From Dermatophagoides farinae (lineage: Eukaryota > Arthropoda > Arachnida > Sarcoptiformes > Pyroglyphidae), in contig NC_134681.1 of the NCBI RefSeq assembly GCF_024713945.1, positions 1,984,001 to 2,048,000 on the forward strand: a DNA stretch of 64,000 bases. The letters run 5' to 3'. The notes under the pieces are model-generated. The model was not told where the DNA came from. It worked only from the letters and a program-made list of their open reading frames with translations, and ran no database searches. Shown here piece after piece: positions 27,900 through 42,191 of this stretch (position 1 is its first letter; the number at the start of each line of letters is the position of its first letter). The position numbers were made by a program, and so were the translations under genes.

Positions 27900-30000
27900 G
27901 ATAATAATAATTTTCTTTTATTTTTCGTTTGTATTTTTTTTTTTTACTCTTCCTCATCAAAATTGTAATCAAAAAAAAAAAAAAAAAGAGAGAGAGAAAG
28001 AGAGAAAATTTCCAGAAAATTAAATGTGGTTTTTGTCGAGGTCAAATTCTTTCTGATTGATTGAAAAAACATTTCCCGAATTGAATGGAATCATCATTTT
28101 CTAAACCCATTCATTCATTCATTCATTCAATTTTTATTCTAAATTCACTTTTTTTATTCTGAACTAGACTAACCACAATGTTTTTTGTTTTATTCATGTG
28201 TTGTCATTTGTCGTTATGTGCACATGTTACATGTGATCATTTGCTATATATCTGTCAAGTGTGCCATTTATATATTCAAATACATAACAAGTGACAAGTG
28301 ACAAGCATAAATGTATATATTTTTTTTCTTCTTTTAATTTCGTTATATTCCTATCACACTAAAAAAAAATGATTATGATGATGATGATGAACTAAATTGA
28401 ATAGTAACATTTTTTCTTTCTCTCTGTGTGCGTGTGTGTGTGTATGTAAAAAAAATACCTGTGATAAAATGTCCTGGTTTTTCCAATTCATTTTTTTTTT
28501 AATGCGTAGGATGTTAGGATTGTTTATTGGTTTGCATGGTCGGTTGGTTGAATTTTATCATCATTTTTCACTCGTTGAATCGGGTATATCGGATTTAAAC
28601 AACAACAACAACAATAAAAACGTAAACAGAAAATAAATAAACAAACAACAGAATCCAATGTAAATCCAACAACAACAACAACAAAAAAAAAGAAAAATCT
28701 AAAGATTAGAGATTTAAAATGATGATAATAAAATGAACAACGGCAACGAAAATATGGGTTATCCATTCTAAATGTTACATTTAATACATACACACACACA
28801 CACACACATAGACAACAACGTAAAAACTTTACATATTAGTTACAAATTAGTTTTCTAATTCAAATAAAACAAAACAAAACGAAACAAAATAAAACAAAGC
28901 AAAACAACAGAAAAAAAAGATTAACCAAAACTGATAAGCATTTGTTGTTGTTGTAAACTGACCACGATCATATAACCGTCCAGCTATTCAATTTATTCAA
29001 AAAAAAAAAAAAAAAATGTTTCTATTTGCCACAAACAACAAATTATTGCGAATTGTTTTTCTACTCTGATCATCATCATCATCATTATTATTATTCTAAT
29101 TTCTAAACGGTGTTTGGTTGAATGATTTATTTTTTTTTCTGGCTTGTTTTTTTTTCTCTCGTTTGCAATTAAATTGTCCTGGAAAAAAAACAACAACAAA
29201 CCAACCAGAAACACAACACACACACAAAAAATTATATTGTACTTATTGTGACATGAGTCATGTATATAAATTGAATGAAATGAGCAACGAATGTTTTTAG
29301 AGAGAATCATTTGGTTTCGCTCGGCCAAACGGCTTGTTTTGGTTTTTTTTTCAGTATATTTCAGGTGACATTTCATTTCATTTTTTTTTAGATATCCTAT
29401 CCTATATATAAAATGACATTTGAATTGTGAATGAACTGTCGTTCATCCTCAAATGTGTCGTATATATACTGCTGCTGCTGCTGCTTATTGTTGTGTTGTG
29501 GCTCAATATACCATTGTGGCGCATGCTAAATTTGGCATTTTTTTTTGTTTGCTACATTTTCATTGTTTTGAAATGAAGAAAAGCAAAAAAAATCATATCA
29601 AATCAAATCAATTTTTGATGACCTTTTAGGCTTCTTCACTTGAATATTTTTTTTGTTTGTTTCGTTGAAATTTTGACGAAAATTCATATTGAATGAATCA
29701 CGAGAAATTCCACAGACAAATCCATTCTTTGAAATGACAATGATGATAAGTGATTAGTTTTGTTTGATTTAAATTCATACTGATCATCATCATCGCCACT
29801 AGTGTTTGGATTCATGGGAAAGAATTTTTTGTCTTGCCAAAAAATTAACAACCGAAATTAAGAAAAAAAAAGAACAAAAATCCGCCTACAATCAATTGAA
29901 GAATGATGGAAATTTTCAACGAAAAAAAAGAAAAAAAAATTTTTTTTTTTTTTGATACAATTTATCTCATCACTGTATTGCTGGAAGGCAAAACAGTTTT
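20001..30000. other. Gene-free repeat-rich region, third part
   Basis: No gene is supported. It contains (GA)n at 21854-21893, (ATC)n at 22271-22299, (TA)n near 23468-23487 and (TTG)n at about 25261-25285 followed by (GAT)n. (TC)n lies at 26007-26073 and (TG)n at 27864-27896. A 10-bp hairpin sits at 25674-25698, and a short GC-rich patch with an ATG at 27529-27560 is noted below. Confidence 0.7.
26007..26073. repeat. (TC)n microsatellite, 67 bp
   Basis: An uninterrupted TC run passing directly into a short (TG)n. Confidence 0.98.
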
Positions 30001-31158
30001 TTTTTTTTGATTCAGGTGAAAAAAAGAAAAAAAACAGTTTCAATTCATTGCACAACGGTGTAGTACGAAAATTTTATTTAAATTTTGTTTTTTTTTCATT
30101 TTCTTCTTCCTTTAACCACACATTTGCCTCAAGCTGAGCTTTGATTTTTTTTTTTTTTTTTTTTTGAAAAATTTTCTTTTTCTCCTTCTTTTTACAATCA
30201 CCGTTGATAATGGCGCCCGTTTAGTTGGAAAGTAGAAAAAGAAAAAGAAAAAATCCTGTCATTTTTTGTTACAATTTCAAACACACGACGATTTAAAATA
30301 AAAATAAAAAACAACATGGATTATCATCATTTTGACAAACGACGATAGGAGACCATAATAATAATAAAGACGACGATGATGATAATAAGCTAGATGTGAC
30401 TTGTGCAGACCATGAATTTATTCATTTTCTTTTTTTTTCTGATGAAATAAATGTCTGACCAAAAAATCAGTTACCTCTCTCTTTGGCATAACCAGCGCAC
30501 ACACAAACATTTACATGTGATTGATGTTTTTCAGTCAAAATTGGCAATCATAAATATCTGGTTCTTTTGATTTTTTTTTTTTTTGGCTACAATTTCCTTG
30601 GTCATTATTTAAGCTTTTCTTTTTCATATGAATTTAAATGAATGAGGAGAAAAAAAAACAGACCACCATTTCAAATTCAGTTTTATTTAGCAATGTTTTA
30701 AATTGAAAAAAATGAAAATCAATTTTTTTTCGCCGTTGTTGTTGTTGTTCAAATTCTGAATAAACAAAAAAAAAAATTCTTCTTCCTTCTGATGACGATG
30801 ATCGTGGTGTTAATTAATTAATTGATTTTTTTTCATCAATTTCTTTTTTTCATTTCGATTATGATGATGGTGATGATGATGATATTAATTATGTATTTTG
30901 GCCACCAAAGAAATGGGAAAAAAAATATCATTAACTTCTCTCTTGACCCAGGTCATCATGTTTTCTCTGTCTCTGTCTGTGTGTGTGTGTTATTTTTTTG
31001 CCCAAATATCCTCACTCTTCAAATCATCATTTCATTTCATCATCAAGATGCCGATTAAAGATGGTGATGATGTTTTTTTTCTCAGGTGTTCGTTTGGACT
31101 CCATAAAATGAAAATGTAATTTGTTGAGGGGGACAACTACAACAACAACCACAACCAT

Positions 31159-31195
<37 letters not shown>

Positions 31196-31562
31196 GCAAC
31201 AACAAGCATTGAAGACAAATGATTCTTCTGATCTTGATGCTGGATGATGATGGTGGTCTTTTTTTTTTTTTTTGCTGGTGGTGGTGGTTTATTCAATCAA
31301 AATTTTTTTTTTTGGTTTTTTTCCACACCATGATTTTTTTTACATATATTGCAAGTGTCGAATTCAATGTGTGGTTAATTGATATTTTCTCTTTCTTCTT
31401 CTTCTTCGTCTTCCTAGATTTGACCAAATGATGATGCTAAATATATACATGTTTGGTGAACAAAAAAAAAAAAAAAAAAATTTTCTTCTCACTTGCATGC
31501 AACACAATGTTTTGAGTAAATGTGTAATGTAAATCATCAAATAAATTGAATTTACAATCAAG

Positions 31563-31598
<36 letters not shown>

Positions 31599-34018
31599 TA
31601 GAATTGATGATGATCGAAAAAGAAGATTAAGAAAAATTTATTCGCATAATGAAAATTCAATTTTTTCATTTCACCACAAAATATGATCACAGACGATCAT
31701 GATGATAATCATTAATCCTAGCTCATAGAACATGTGAATAGTTTTTTTTGCCAACTTTTTTATAATTAATATTTCCATCACCATCCAAGCATCATTGACC
31801 ACCTTGATTGTATATATTTCTAGCATTCTACGCTTGTTACAATCGAGAACAAAAAAAACAAAAAAAAAAACAAACAAATTCCACCACACTATCGCTACCG
31901 GAATTACCTGTATTCTGGTTGCTATTTCTGTTTTCATTCATTCATTTATTCATGATATTTGATGATGATGATGATGATGATAATATTTTCCATGTGGATA
32001 TCGTCAAAACACATCAGTAGTTAGTTAGTTAATTGAATTGAATAGACAACAACAACAACAGTAACAACAACAACAACAAAAACAAACATTAGCAATATAA
32101 CCTATCGACCTTTAACACAAAACAACAACAACAACAAAAGGTCAGATCATTCGTGATATTGAAACCTATTTTTTTCAGCCAAGGTGTGTGTGTGTGTATC
32201 GTAAGCGACATTTTTCTCGATTTCATAGTTATGTTTGAGAGAGAGAGAGTAGACAAAAAAAACCGCTTGAATAAACAAAACACAGCATGTGTGTGTGTGT
32301 GTGTGTATTAAAATCACATCATTTTATTTAGATTTGTTTGAAATTTATACACAGCCGGGTGTGTCATTTATGGTTGATCATTTTGTTTCGTATTTTTTTT
32401 TTTGGATCAATTTAGCGATCCAAAATCGATTCATTTGATTTGAACGGTTATTTTGTTTCTCTCTCTCTTTTTTGCTTGTCTGTCTGAGGATAATGAAAAA
32501 TAAAAATTTCAGTTTTTTTTTGTTCTTTTCCTTTCACCTTTTTTTTATTATTATCATTATTTTATCTCAATTGAAAAATCTAAATATATATGGATATTAT
32601 GGTTCAAATATTCTCACTAATGGATCACCACCACCACCACTAGCACCATAAAGAAAGAAAAAAAATTTGATTTTTATCTCTTTTGTTTGCCTTGTCAAAT
32701 TTGTCATTCATCCATTGAGAGACATAGATGAAGAGACAGACAAAAAAAAGCAACAACAACAACAACAACAAGGGGCAAACAGGAAAAAAACAATGATCCA
32801 GAAACAACAACAATAACAACAACAAAACGACACGCGATTTTTTTTTCATGTTGCATGAATTAGGTCCAGCCCACCATTAATGTATATTGGTAACGAAAAA
32901 TGAAGAAGAAAAAAATCCGTTTTTTTCATTCTTTTTTTTCTGGTGAAATATTGGTTACATCAAAAAAAAAAAAAACACACACAGATACATATTAGACCAG
33001 AATGAAAGGTGCAAGCTAGGCCCATTTTTTTTGATGGTTCACAAAACCATACATGAGGGTTGGACCATTTTTTTTTCTTTCTTTCAAACAATCAATTCAA
33101 CAATAACAGCAACAGCAACGACAACGAAAACGACAACGACAACAACCAGGCCCACATTTCGTTTTTATTTTTATTCAAAAACATTTCGATCTCACACAAT
33201 ACCAAACACCAGAGATGAAGCCAGGGATTTTTTTTTTTTTTTTTGATTTTCTTCTGAATGAAATTGACTGTATGAGGTCCTGAATTTTAAACTCAAGTTT
33301 TTTTTCATGTTGAAAAAAAAATTTACATCTTGAAAAATTCATCGTTTTTGTTTTTTTTTCTTCACATTTGAATTTGTGCCATATTTTGATTTTCGGTTTT
33401 TGTTTTTTTTTTCGTTTTTGGTTTGTTCATTTGTATGGTAATAATTTTTTTTTTTGATTGGTTTCAAATTTCAATAATTTTTTTTTCATGATTTTCATCA
33501 TCATCACAAAAAAAAATTTTGAAATCAATCGTTAATCAGCCACTGGTTTTTTTCTGTTTTTTTTTCTACACTCACTTATCTTTACTGAAATGAATTGTAC
33601 ATTTCATTTCATTTCATTTCATTTTTTTGGTTTTGGTTTTTTTCTTATCAATTTCAGCTGTGATCATCCGACATGAAAATCCATTGTCCTTGACTTTATT
33701 TTTCTAGTGTTGAAATCTTGGTGCGTGCGTGTGTGTGTGTGTGTGTGTGTGTTTGGTTTATTTTCTTCTTCTTCAAATCATCATCATCATTTTTTTTTTT
33801 TTTGTTTCTCAGGTTTTTTTTTCAATATCAAGACCAAATATCGTTGCTGTTTATCAAAATTTGAAGAAGAAGAAGACGACGACTACTGTCGTTGATGATG
33901 ATAACTGTGTGTGTAAATTTTCTCTTCTTTTTTTTTGGTTGACAACGACAAATTTTTTGTTTTCTGTATGATCTGTACTCGATAATGAAATGATTGCAAT
34001 TTTTTTCCAATAAATTCA

Positions 34019-34059
<41 letters not shown>

Positions 34060-35463
34060 CGAATAAAAATGACAATCTTTAATAACCACATCATATTCAC
34101 AAATGTTTATCGTTAGAGCGTTTTATCAAATCAATTTTTTTTTCGTCTTTGTCTTTGTTTGCCTTGATATTATTAACGGCAACGAAAAAAAAAAAAAAAA
34201 AATTTTTTTCCCAAATTACTGATTACACACACACAAATTTCATTTTTCTGATGATTAAAAGTTTTTTTTTTCTTTTTTTTTTTGCAAACATTTCTATTCA
34301 AATCGTTGTCATCAATTCTTATTTTGTGTATCGTTCACACATGTACGGATCTGACTGTGTCAGTAGTGTTTTTGTTGTGTGGGAGTTTTTTGATTTTTGA
34401 ATGAAAAAATTTTTTTTTTCCCCATTATTAATATGAATTCTTTTTTTTCTTTTTTTTCTTTTCTCTCTCTCTGGTTTTCTCATCATTATGCGGTTGGATT
34501 GCGTATTCGATAATTCGTGAACAACAAACGCAAACGCAAAATTCACTTCTGGATTATTTCCGTTTAATTTCAATCATAATCATCATCACAATGGACTATT
34601 TTTTTTTTCTTCTTTACACCATCGTCCTTGTTTCTATTATTTATTGCCTCAATGGTAATGATGATAAACACCTACACACACGCATACACACACTGGCAAA
34701 AAAAAAATTCTATTTCAATTCAAAATTGATCCGGTGCAAATTTGATAATGATGTTGATGATGATGATGATCGATTTGGCAATATTAAATCAACAATGACA
34801 ACAACAACAACAATTGCAACTGTAAAATGGTCTTTCTAATCTAATCTAATCATTATCATTATCATCAAATTAATCGAAATCAAAAAAAAAAAAAAAAAAC
34901 AAAACTAAACCAAACTAAAAAATCCAAAAATATTCATTATCAACTCAATTTTCTGTGTGTGTGTGTGTCGGTGTTTATTTCAAATGCATATATGTGTGTG
35001 TGTGTGTATGTGCATATCATCACGAATCACATCATCAAACCGATTATCATCGTCAAATTTTTTTTTCTCTACACTTCTATTCACGGATATCATCATCGAA
35101 TTTCTATCATCAATAAATCAATATCGACCACGAATCAAAAAAAAAAAAAAAAAATCCTCGCTATATTTATATATCGTTGAATGATTTATTTCCAATAGTG
35201 ATTTTTCATTCATTCATTGATGAAAAACTCTTTTTTTTCTTCTGATTTGATCTGATTGATGTGGAAAAAAAATTTTGCAAACGTTTACCATTTTTTCATT
35301 GTCATGGCAACGATGCTGATGATGATAATCGATAATAGATCGTATGACTACTACTACTAATAGTAAAAATAAAAATCCTGATTATTCTTTATTTTTAAAT
35401 GCTAAAATTGAAACAACAACAACGAATTCTTCAACAATAAATCAATCATCAAGAAATAATTGA
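30001..35463. other. Gene-free region immediately upstream of the visible GATA exon
   Basis: Contains (AAC)n at 31133-31205, (TG)n at 31566-31597, CAA-rich tracts near 32755-32830, (TG)n near 33728-33751 and (AG)n near 34031-34059. If the GATA gene has a nearby 5' exon, it should lie here or further left. I could not identify it. The frame at 34591-34839 starts with a hydrophobic run but is mostly translated repeats. Confidence 0.65.
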
Positions 35464-37849
35464 TCATCATTGTCATTTGATCATCATCATAATCGATATA
35501 GAAATCAATATTTGATCCAGTCAAACAATCAACATTCTAATCATCAACAACAATTACGGAGTGAAAATTTTTTTTCGTCAGAAAATTTTCTAAATAAAAT
35601 TCCAATTATTTCAAACGTACAACAGCAATTAAAATCATACAAAATTGAGCGAAATATTTTCACTAGCACTAATAACAGCTGTTTGAGTGGCAGCATCATT
35701 GGTGGCGCGGGTGGTTTCATCGGTGGTGGCGGTGGTGGTGGTCATTTTAATGGTAGTCATTTGACATTTCCATTACCACCAACACCACCAAAAGATAGTA
35801 GTACGCCCGATCATTTGTCATTTACGGCACAACCACCACATCCACCACCATTTGGTGTATTTGCAGCCGCTATTGCTGCATCAACTACAGCAGCTTCATC
35901 ATCATCATCTTCATTATCATCATCACCTGCATTATCATCACAAAGCGGATTCTCATCATTATCCGCATCTTCAACGACAACAATACCTTCAATATCATCA
36001 TCATCGACAACAACATCACTAATGATGGATCTAGTGCCGAATGCGGCTGAAACATCAGCTGCAGCTGCTGCATTAGCAGCTGCAGCAGCAGCCGCTGCAA
36101 TTGATATTAAACCTGGTTCATATTATCATATGCCACCGCAACAACAACATCATCAACAACAACAACAAACAACACATCATCAAACTAGCCAATTACAACA
36201 ACCACAGAATCTACAATCAACACAAACGGGTAATACCGGTAGTGGTGGTGGACCAGGCGGTGGTAGTAATAATGGATCAATAACACATCAATTACATCCG
36301 GGCACACATCATCAACAACAAACGCAATCACAAACATCATCATCAACATCAGCGATAATTGCATCATCACATCATTTAAGTCATCATCTTCATCAACAAC
36401 AACAACAACAGCAACAACAACATCATCATTCAACACATCCGCATCATACATCACAACAACAACATCAACAACACCATAATCATCATAATCATAATCCACA
36501 TCATCATCATCATCATATGCTTAATACATTAAATTCAGCTACTGCATTAGGTAATGCAGCAGCAGCAGCAGCGGCAGCAGCCGCTGCAGCAGCAGCACAA
36601 GGATTGATTGGTTGTGCAAGTACAAAACCACGTGAAGGTACTAATAATAATAATAATAATACAAATTCAAATTCAAATACCTCTTCAATTGATCTAGTTA
36701 ATAATAATAATCGTACACAAACAACAACAGCAGCAACAAATAGTAATTCAAATAATAATAATAGTAATAGTAGTAGTAATAGTAACAGTAGTTGTTCAAC
36801 AAACAATGATAGAAACAATAATGATAATAATAATAACGGTGACAACAACAACAACAACAGCAACAATGAAAATGTTGATGAAGAAGATGATGATGTTGTC
36901 GATGATGATGATGATGAGAATGAAAATAATAATGATTCTGTTGTAAATTCTACAAATTCTATAAATATTTTAAATAATATTACCGGTAATAATAATAATA
37001 ATAATAGTGGCAATCTATTTCATACATCATCAGCATCAATAACATCACCATTAAGTCCATATTATACATCAGCATATGGACAAATGGCAGCAGCTGCGGC
37101 TGCTGTAAATTCTGCCGCATTAATCGGTTCACATCATCATTCACCACATACATCTGCAGCAACAATCGCTACACATGATCATCGTCATCATATGTTGGGA
37201 TCATTGCATTCACATCATCATCCTCATCATCATCATTCGAATCATTCATCACATTTTCATAATGCTCATCATCCACATCATCATTCACATACAACATCAT
37301 CATTACAACAACATCAACAACAACAACAACAATCCACAACAGCAACAAATCCAACAGCGGCAACCGCAGCTGCTGTAGCGGCAGCAGCAGCGGCAGCTGC
37401 CGCAAATCACCATTATCATCATAATCCATATGGTACACAGAATCCATATGCTAGTTTTAATCCTCATCATCCTCATCATCATCAGCCATCATCATCACCA
37501 CCATTAAATCAAACATCATTATTAGGTACAACTAAATTAGGTGGAAGTTTAACAGCAGCAGCCGTTGCTGCATTAGGTGGCAGTGGTGGTGGTGTTGGTG
37601 GCAATATTAGTCCAATTTCATCATCAAATGGTCATCATTCACATCAACATCATCATAATCATCATCACCATGGTAATAATGGTTTAAATAGTGGTGTTGG
37701 TGGTATTGGTGGTGGTGGTGGAAATAGTATCCATCATGGTCAACATTATTTAAATCATCCACATCATAATAATCATCATCATCAAACATCATTTACTAGC
37801 CAAAAAACAAATAATAATCGTGCCAAAGGCCGTTCTAGTTCTGGAAAAG
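35464..37849 (+). CDS. grn: GATA-family transcription factor (grain/GATAc-like), N-terminal coding exon, 5' end incomplete
   Basis: Seen: the frame is open from 35464 (TGA at 35461-35463) to a donor at 37850 (AAAG|GTTTTC). The exon ends in phase 1 and joins 38712 to read [12 protein letters not shown]. At 35761-35811 it encodes LTFPLPPTPPKDSSTPD, which resembles the TFPPTPPKD(V)SPD motif of GATA2/3 proteins. The rest is low complexity: Gly-rich (about 35700-35745), Ser-rich (35890-36020), Ala tracts (36055-36099 and 36559-36598), Gln/His-rich (36130-36510), Asn/Ser-rich (36640-36870), an acidic Asp/Glu run (36870-36940), and more His, Ala and Gly stretches. This region is about 795 codons, where typical GATA2/3 N-termini are about 260. 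There is no in-frame ATG before 36022, after the conserved motif, so an upstream exon should supply the start. Candidate acceptors are after 35581 (polypyrimidine then CAG), 35678 or 35693. Inferred role: transactivation region of a nuclear DNA-binding regulator. Confidence 0.88.
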
Positions 37850-38941
<1,092 letters not shown>

Positions 38942-40465
38942 TGATAATTATAATGATGATGATGATCATTTGTTAGATTTAAAATGATTGATCGATTTTC
39001 ATCGACATTGACATTCACACCTTCAATTTGATTGATTGATTGATCTGTGTTCTGCCTACTTTTTTTCCTCTCGTTTTATATTCTATTTATTTTTTTTGTC
39101 CGATTGATTTATCAATACAAAAAAAAACTAGCCAGTTGAAAGAAAAAAAATTTTTTTTTTTGTTCCGGATCTCGTTGTTGTTATTTATAATCGAATGAAA
39201 ATTGAATTTTTTTTTCACAATTCGTAAAAGAAAATGTGGTTATCATTATCATCCATGATCATTAGCTAGTAAGCGCCCGAATTTTTTCTCTTTTTTTTCT
39301 TCTTCTTCATCATCATTGTTATTTATCGTGCATTGAATTTTTTTTCCTTTCTTCATCATCATCATCATCATCGAAATAATAACACACCGAACCAGAGTAA
39401 AAAAAATACATCATTTAAATAGATAGAAAAGCCGACAACGATGACGATGACCCTTATATACACACACATAGAGAATATAATAGATGCGTTCATCTCATAT
39501 GTACAGAAAAAAAAATTCTCTTTAGCATCGTTTTTTTAGTTTTGTTTCGATTCGATTTGTGACGCATCCGTATCCGTGATCAGACCTGCCTGCCTGCTTG
39601 TTTGGCTTTTTTTCTGGCATGTGTGAGATTCACACATATCACCATTATCATTATGGTCATCATTCACACAATACACACACACACAAAGTGATGATGGTCA
39701 AAGTTTTTTTTTCCTTTTCTTGGCATCCACAATTTTTTCATTTATTGATCAATCATAATAATGATTATCCATATTGAATGTCATTTTTTGTTGTTGTTGT
39801 TGACCAGCGTCAAAAAAAACAACAATAACACGTGTCGAGAGTTTGAGTCTGTGTATGTGTGTCTGTGTAAAAAAAATCAAGCCGATACCACAGGCAAAAA
39901 AGGGGTTTTTTCATTCAACATTTCGCAGCTATTGGAAAAAAAATGACGAAATAAAAAAAAAATAATTACAACATTCACGTTCATAAATTGAATATATATA
40001 TATATATACTGGACACCCAAAATGATGTACAGGTGATGTTGATGATGATGATGATGATGATATTGTGGCCCCAAAAAAAAGATTGCGGTTATTGATATCA
40101 ATGATGATGATGATGATGATGATAATGTTAACTATTTATTAAATGAAATATAAAGTGTTGAAAAAGAGCCAAAAAAAAAACAAAATGAATGGATTAAAGT
40201 GAAAAGAAAAAGATTAAATGTTAAGATAATGTCATCATCATCAGGTAGCATTATGATTTTGAAAAAAAAAATTTTTTTTTGTGTGTGTGTGATGCTCTAT
40301 CTCTCATCACCATCAAAACAACTTATTAAATGAGGAGAAAAAGGATGAAAAAAAATGAATTTTTTTTTCTTCTTCTCTAGATTACATCGCACACACACAC
40401 ACATAAATTCATAGAGCCGACACTAAAATAATAATGAATGATCATCATCCATATATCCATATATT

Positions 40466-40470
<5 letters not shown>

Positions 40471-40516
<46 letters not shown>
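40471..40516. repeat. (TG)n microsatellite, 46 bp
   Basis: An uninterrupted TG run inside GATA intron 2. Confidence 0.97.
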
Positions 40517-40517
<1 letters not shown>

Positions 40518-42153
40518 TATGAAATTAGACAATGAATGAATGTGGAAAAAGATCTAGATCAACGATACCCAAAATGAAAAGATAAACATCAAAGAATTGA
40601 AGAAGAAAAGAAATTTCATTCTTGATAAGTGATTGATTGATGATGATAATGATGATGATGAGAATTTATACGGTAGTTTTTTTTTCTGTATGGTTGAAGG
40701 TGTCAATTTTGAATTCGAGAAATTCTTTTTCTTTCTTTTTTTGTTTTCATTCATCACACAAAGATGATGATAATAACAATTGTGGTAGAGTGAAAAAAAA
40801 AGAAAGAAAGAATCCCATCTGATCATATCATATCATATCTATCATCATCATCATCATCATCATATCATTTCTTGTTATCACATCACGATAATTGGCCAAA
40901 GATAAATGATCAAACAACAACAACAACGACGACGACGATGACGAAAAAAATTGGTGTGAAATGTATATTAGATTGATGATAATGATAATGTTTTTATCTA
41001 GATTATTGTTATTGTTCCACTGGTCCAAAATACAGATAAAATGATAAATCTGAAGATAATCTTTGCTGTTGTTGTTGTTGTTGTTTTTGTTATCGAAAAA
41101 AATACCGACAATACCGATTATTCGTTCAATTTTTCAATTGTTTTGTTTTGTTTTGTTTTTTTTTTTTGCCAAAAGTTTAAATTTTAATCTTTCTACGTGT
41201 TTGTGCATGTGATTAATAACGATTGATGATGATGATGATGATGATGATGGTGAATCACTAATAAACAGGGTAGATAGACCGGAGAAAAAAAAAATAAATG
41301 GCCATATCACGAATCAGAAGTATTTGGTACCAATAGAAAAAAACTGAATGGTGAAAGGTCAAATCGTTTTTTTTGTTTGTTGAAAATAGTGCTCTCTTTT
41401 TATCACATTTTTCCTTCCAAAAAATCAAACACACACAAAAATTGATGATTTATTAATAATCAACATTACAATTTCGATGGCCCCATATATCTTTCTGTGT
41501 GTGTGAGTATGAAGCATGAATATTGAGAGATTTGAAAATCAAAATAATATGTCATCAATTTCATTCGAAATGTTTCGATTAATCAATAAAAATTGGGTGC
41601 TGCACGAATTTTTTTTTTCGTTTCGTTACGTTTTTTTTTTTGGACAAATTGTTGGATACCGTTGGCAATTTGTCGAGCGGCATTTTTTTTCGGTTTCGGT
41701 TTTGTTGTTGTTGTTGTTGTTGGGCTGATTCAACCGCCATCATCAATATCACCATAACATTTTTTTCGATTTCTCGATTGATTTGATTCCGCGTTTGTCT
41801 CACGAATTTTTTTTCTCGCTTTTTTTTGGCTGTTAGTTGTTGTTGTTGTTGTTGTTAAAATTACCTGGACCAATTCACAAATCATCTGTCAACACCTTGT
41901 TATACTAGCATTGAGCCTAACACAGAAAAAAAACATCTAGACATTGAAAATGTGATTATTTGACCAGTGTAGATTTTTTTAGTTTTCATTTTATTTATCC
42001 ATCGATAGCATTTCATTTATTCATTCATCGTGACACACACACACAGACACATTCGACATGACTCGTGACTAGTGAATATCAATGATGATGAGTATGAAGA
42101 TCAAATCATGATCATAATCAGAGGTTTTGTTTTTTCCTGTCTTTCTTGCACTC

Positions 42154-42191
42154 AAAAATGATATTATACATGTGTGTATAATATCATTTTT
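42154..42191. repeat. Perfect 17-bp inverted repeat (hairpin)
   Basis: AAAAATGATATTATACA at 42154-42170 pairs perfectly with 42175-42191 across a 4-base loop (TGTG). The outer flanks (T-rich with CTGT on the left, ACAG with an A-run on the right) could extend the pairing imperfectly. It lies in GATA intron 2. Confidence 0.95.

Noticed and set aside
30122-30170. Long poly-T runs considered as retroposon tails
   Set aside because: Homopolymer A/T runs are everywhere in the window. None has a target-site duplication or an adjacent reverse-transcriptase-like frame that I can see.
34591-34839. Frame beginning MDYFFFLLYTIVLVSIIYCL, resembling a signal peptide
   Set aside because: The hydrophobic start comes from T-rich sequence and the remainder is translated GAT, CAC and ACA repeats. 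No conserved domain and no clear donor.
35885-36100. Minus-strand Met/Leu-rich frame opposite the Ser-rich part of the GATA exon
   Set aside because: It is the reverse reading of TCA and GCA repeats in a conserved plus-strand exon.
36513-37013. 166-codon minus-strand frame, poly-Leu and poly-Ala rich
   Set aside because: It is the antisense shadow of CAA, AAT and GCA repeats in the GATA exon. It has no independent splice or start signal, and its composition is fully explained by the sense strand.
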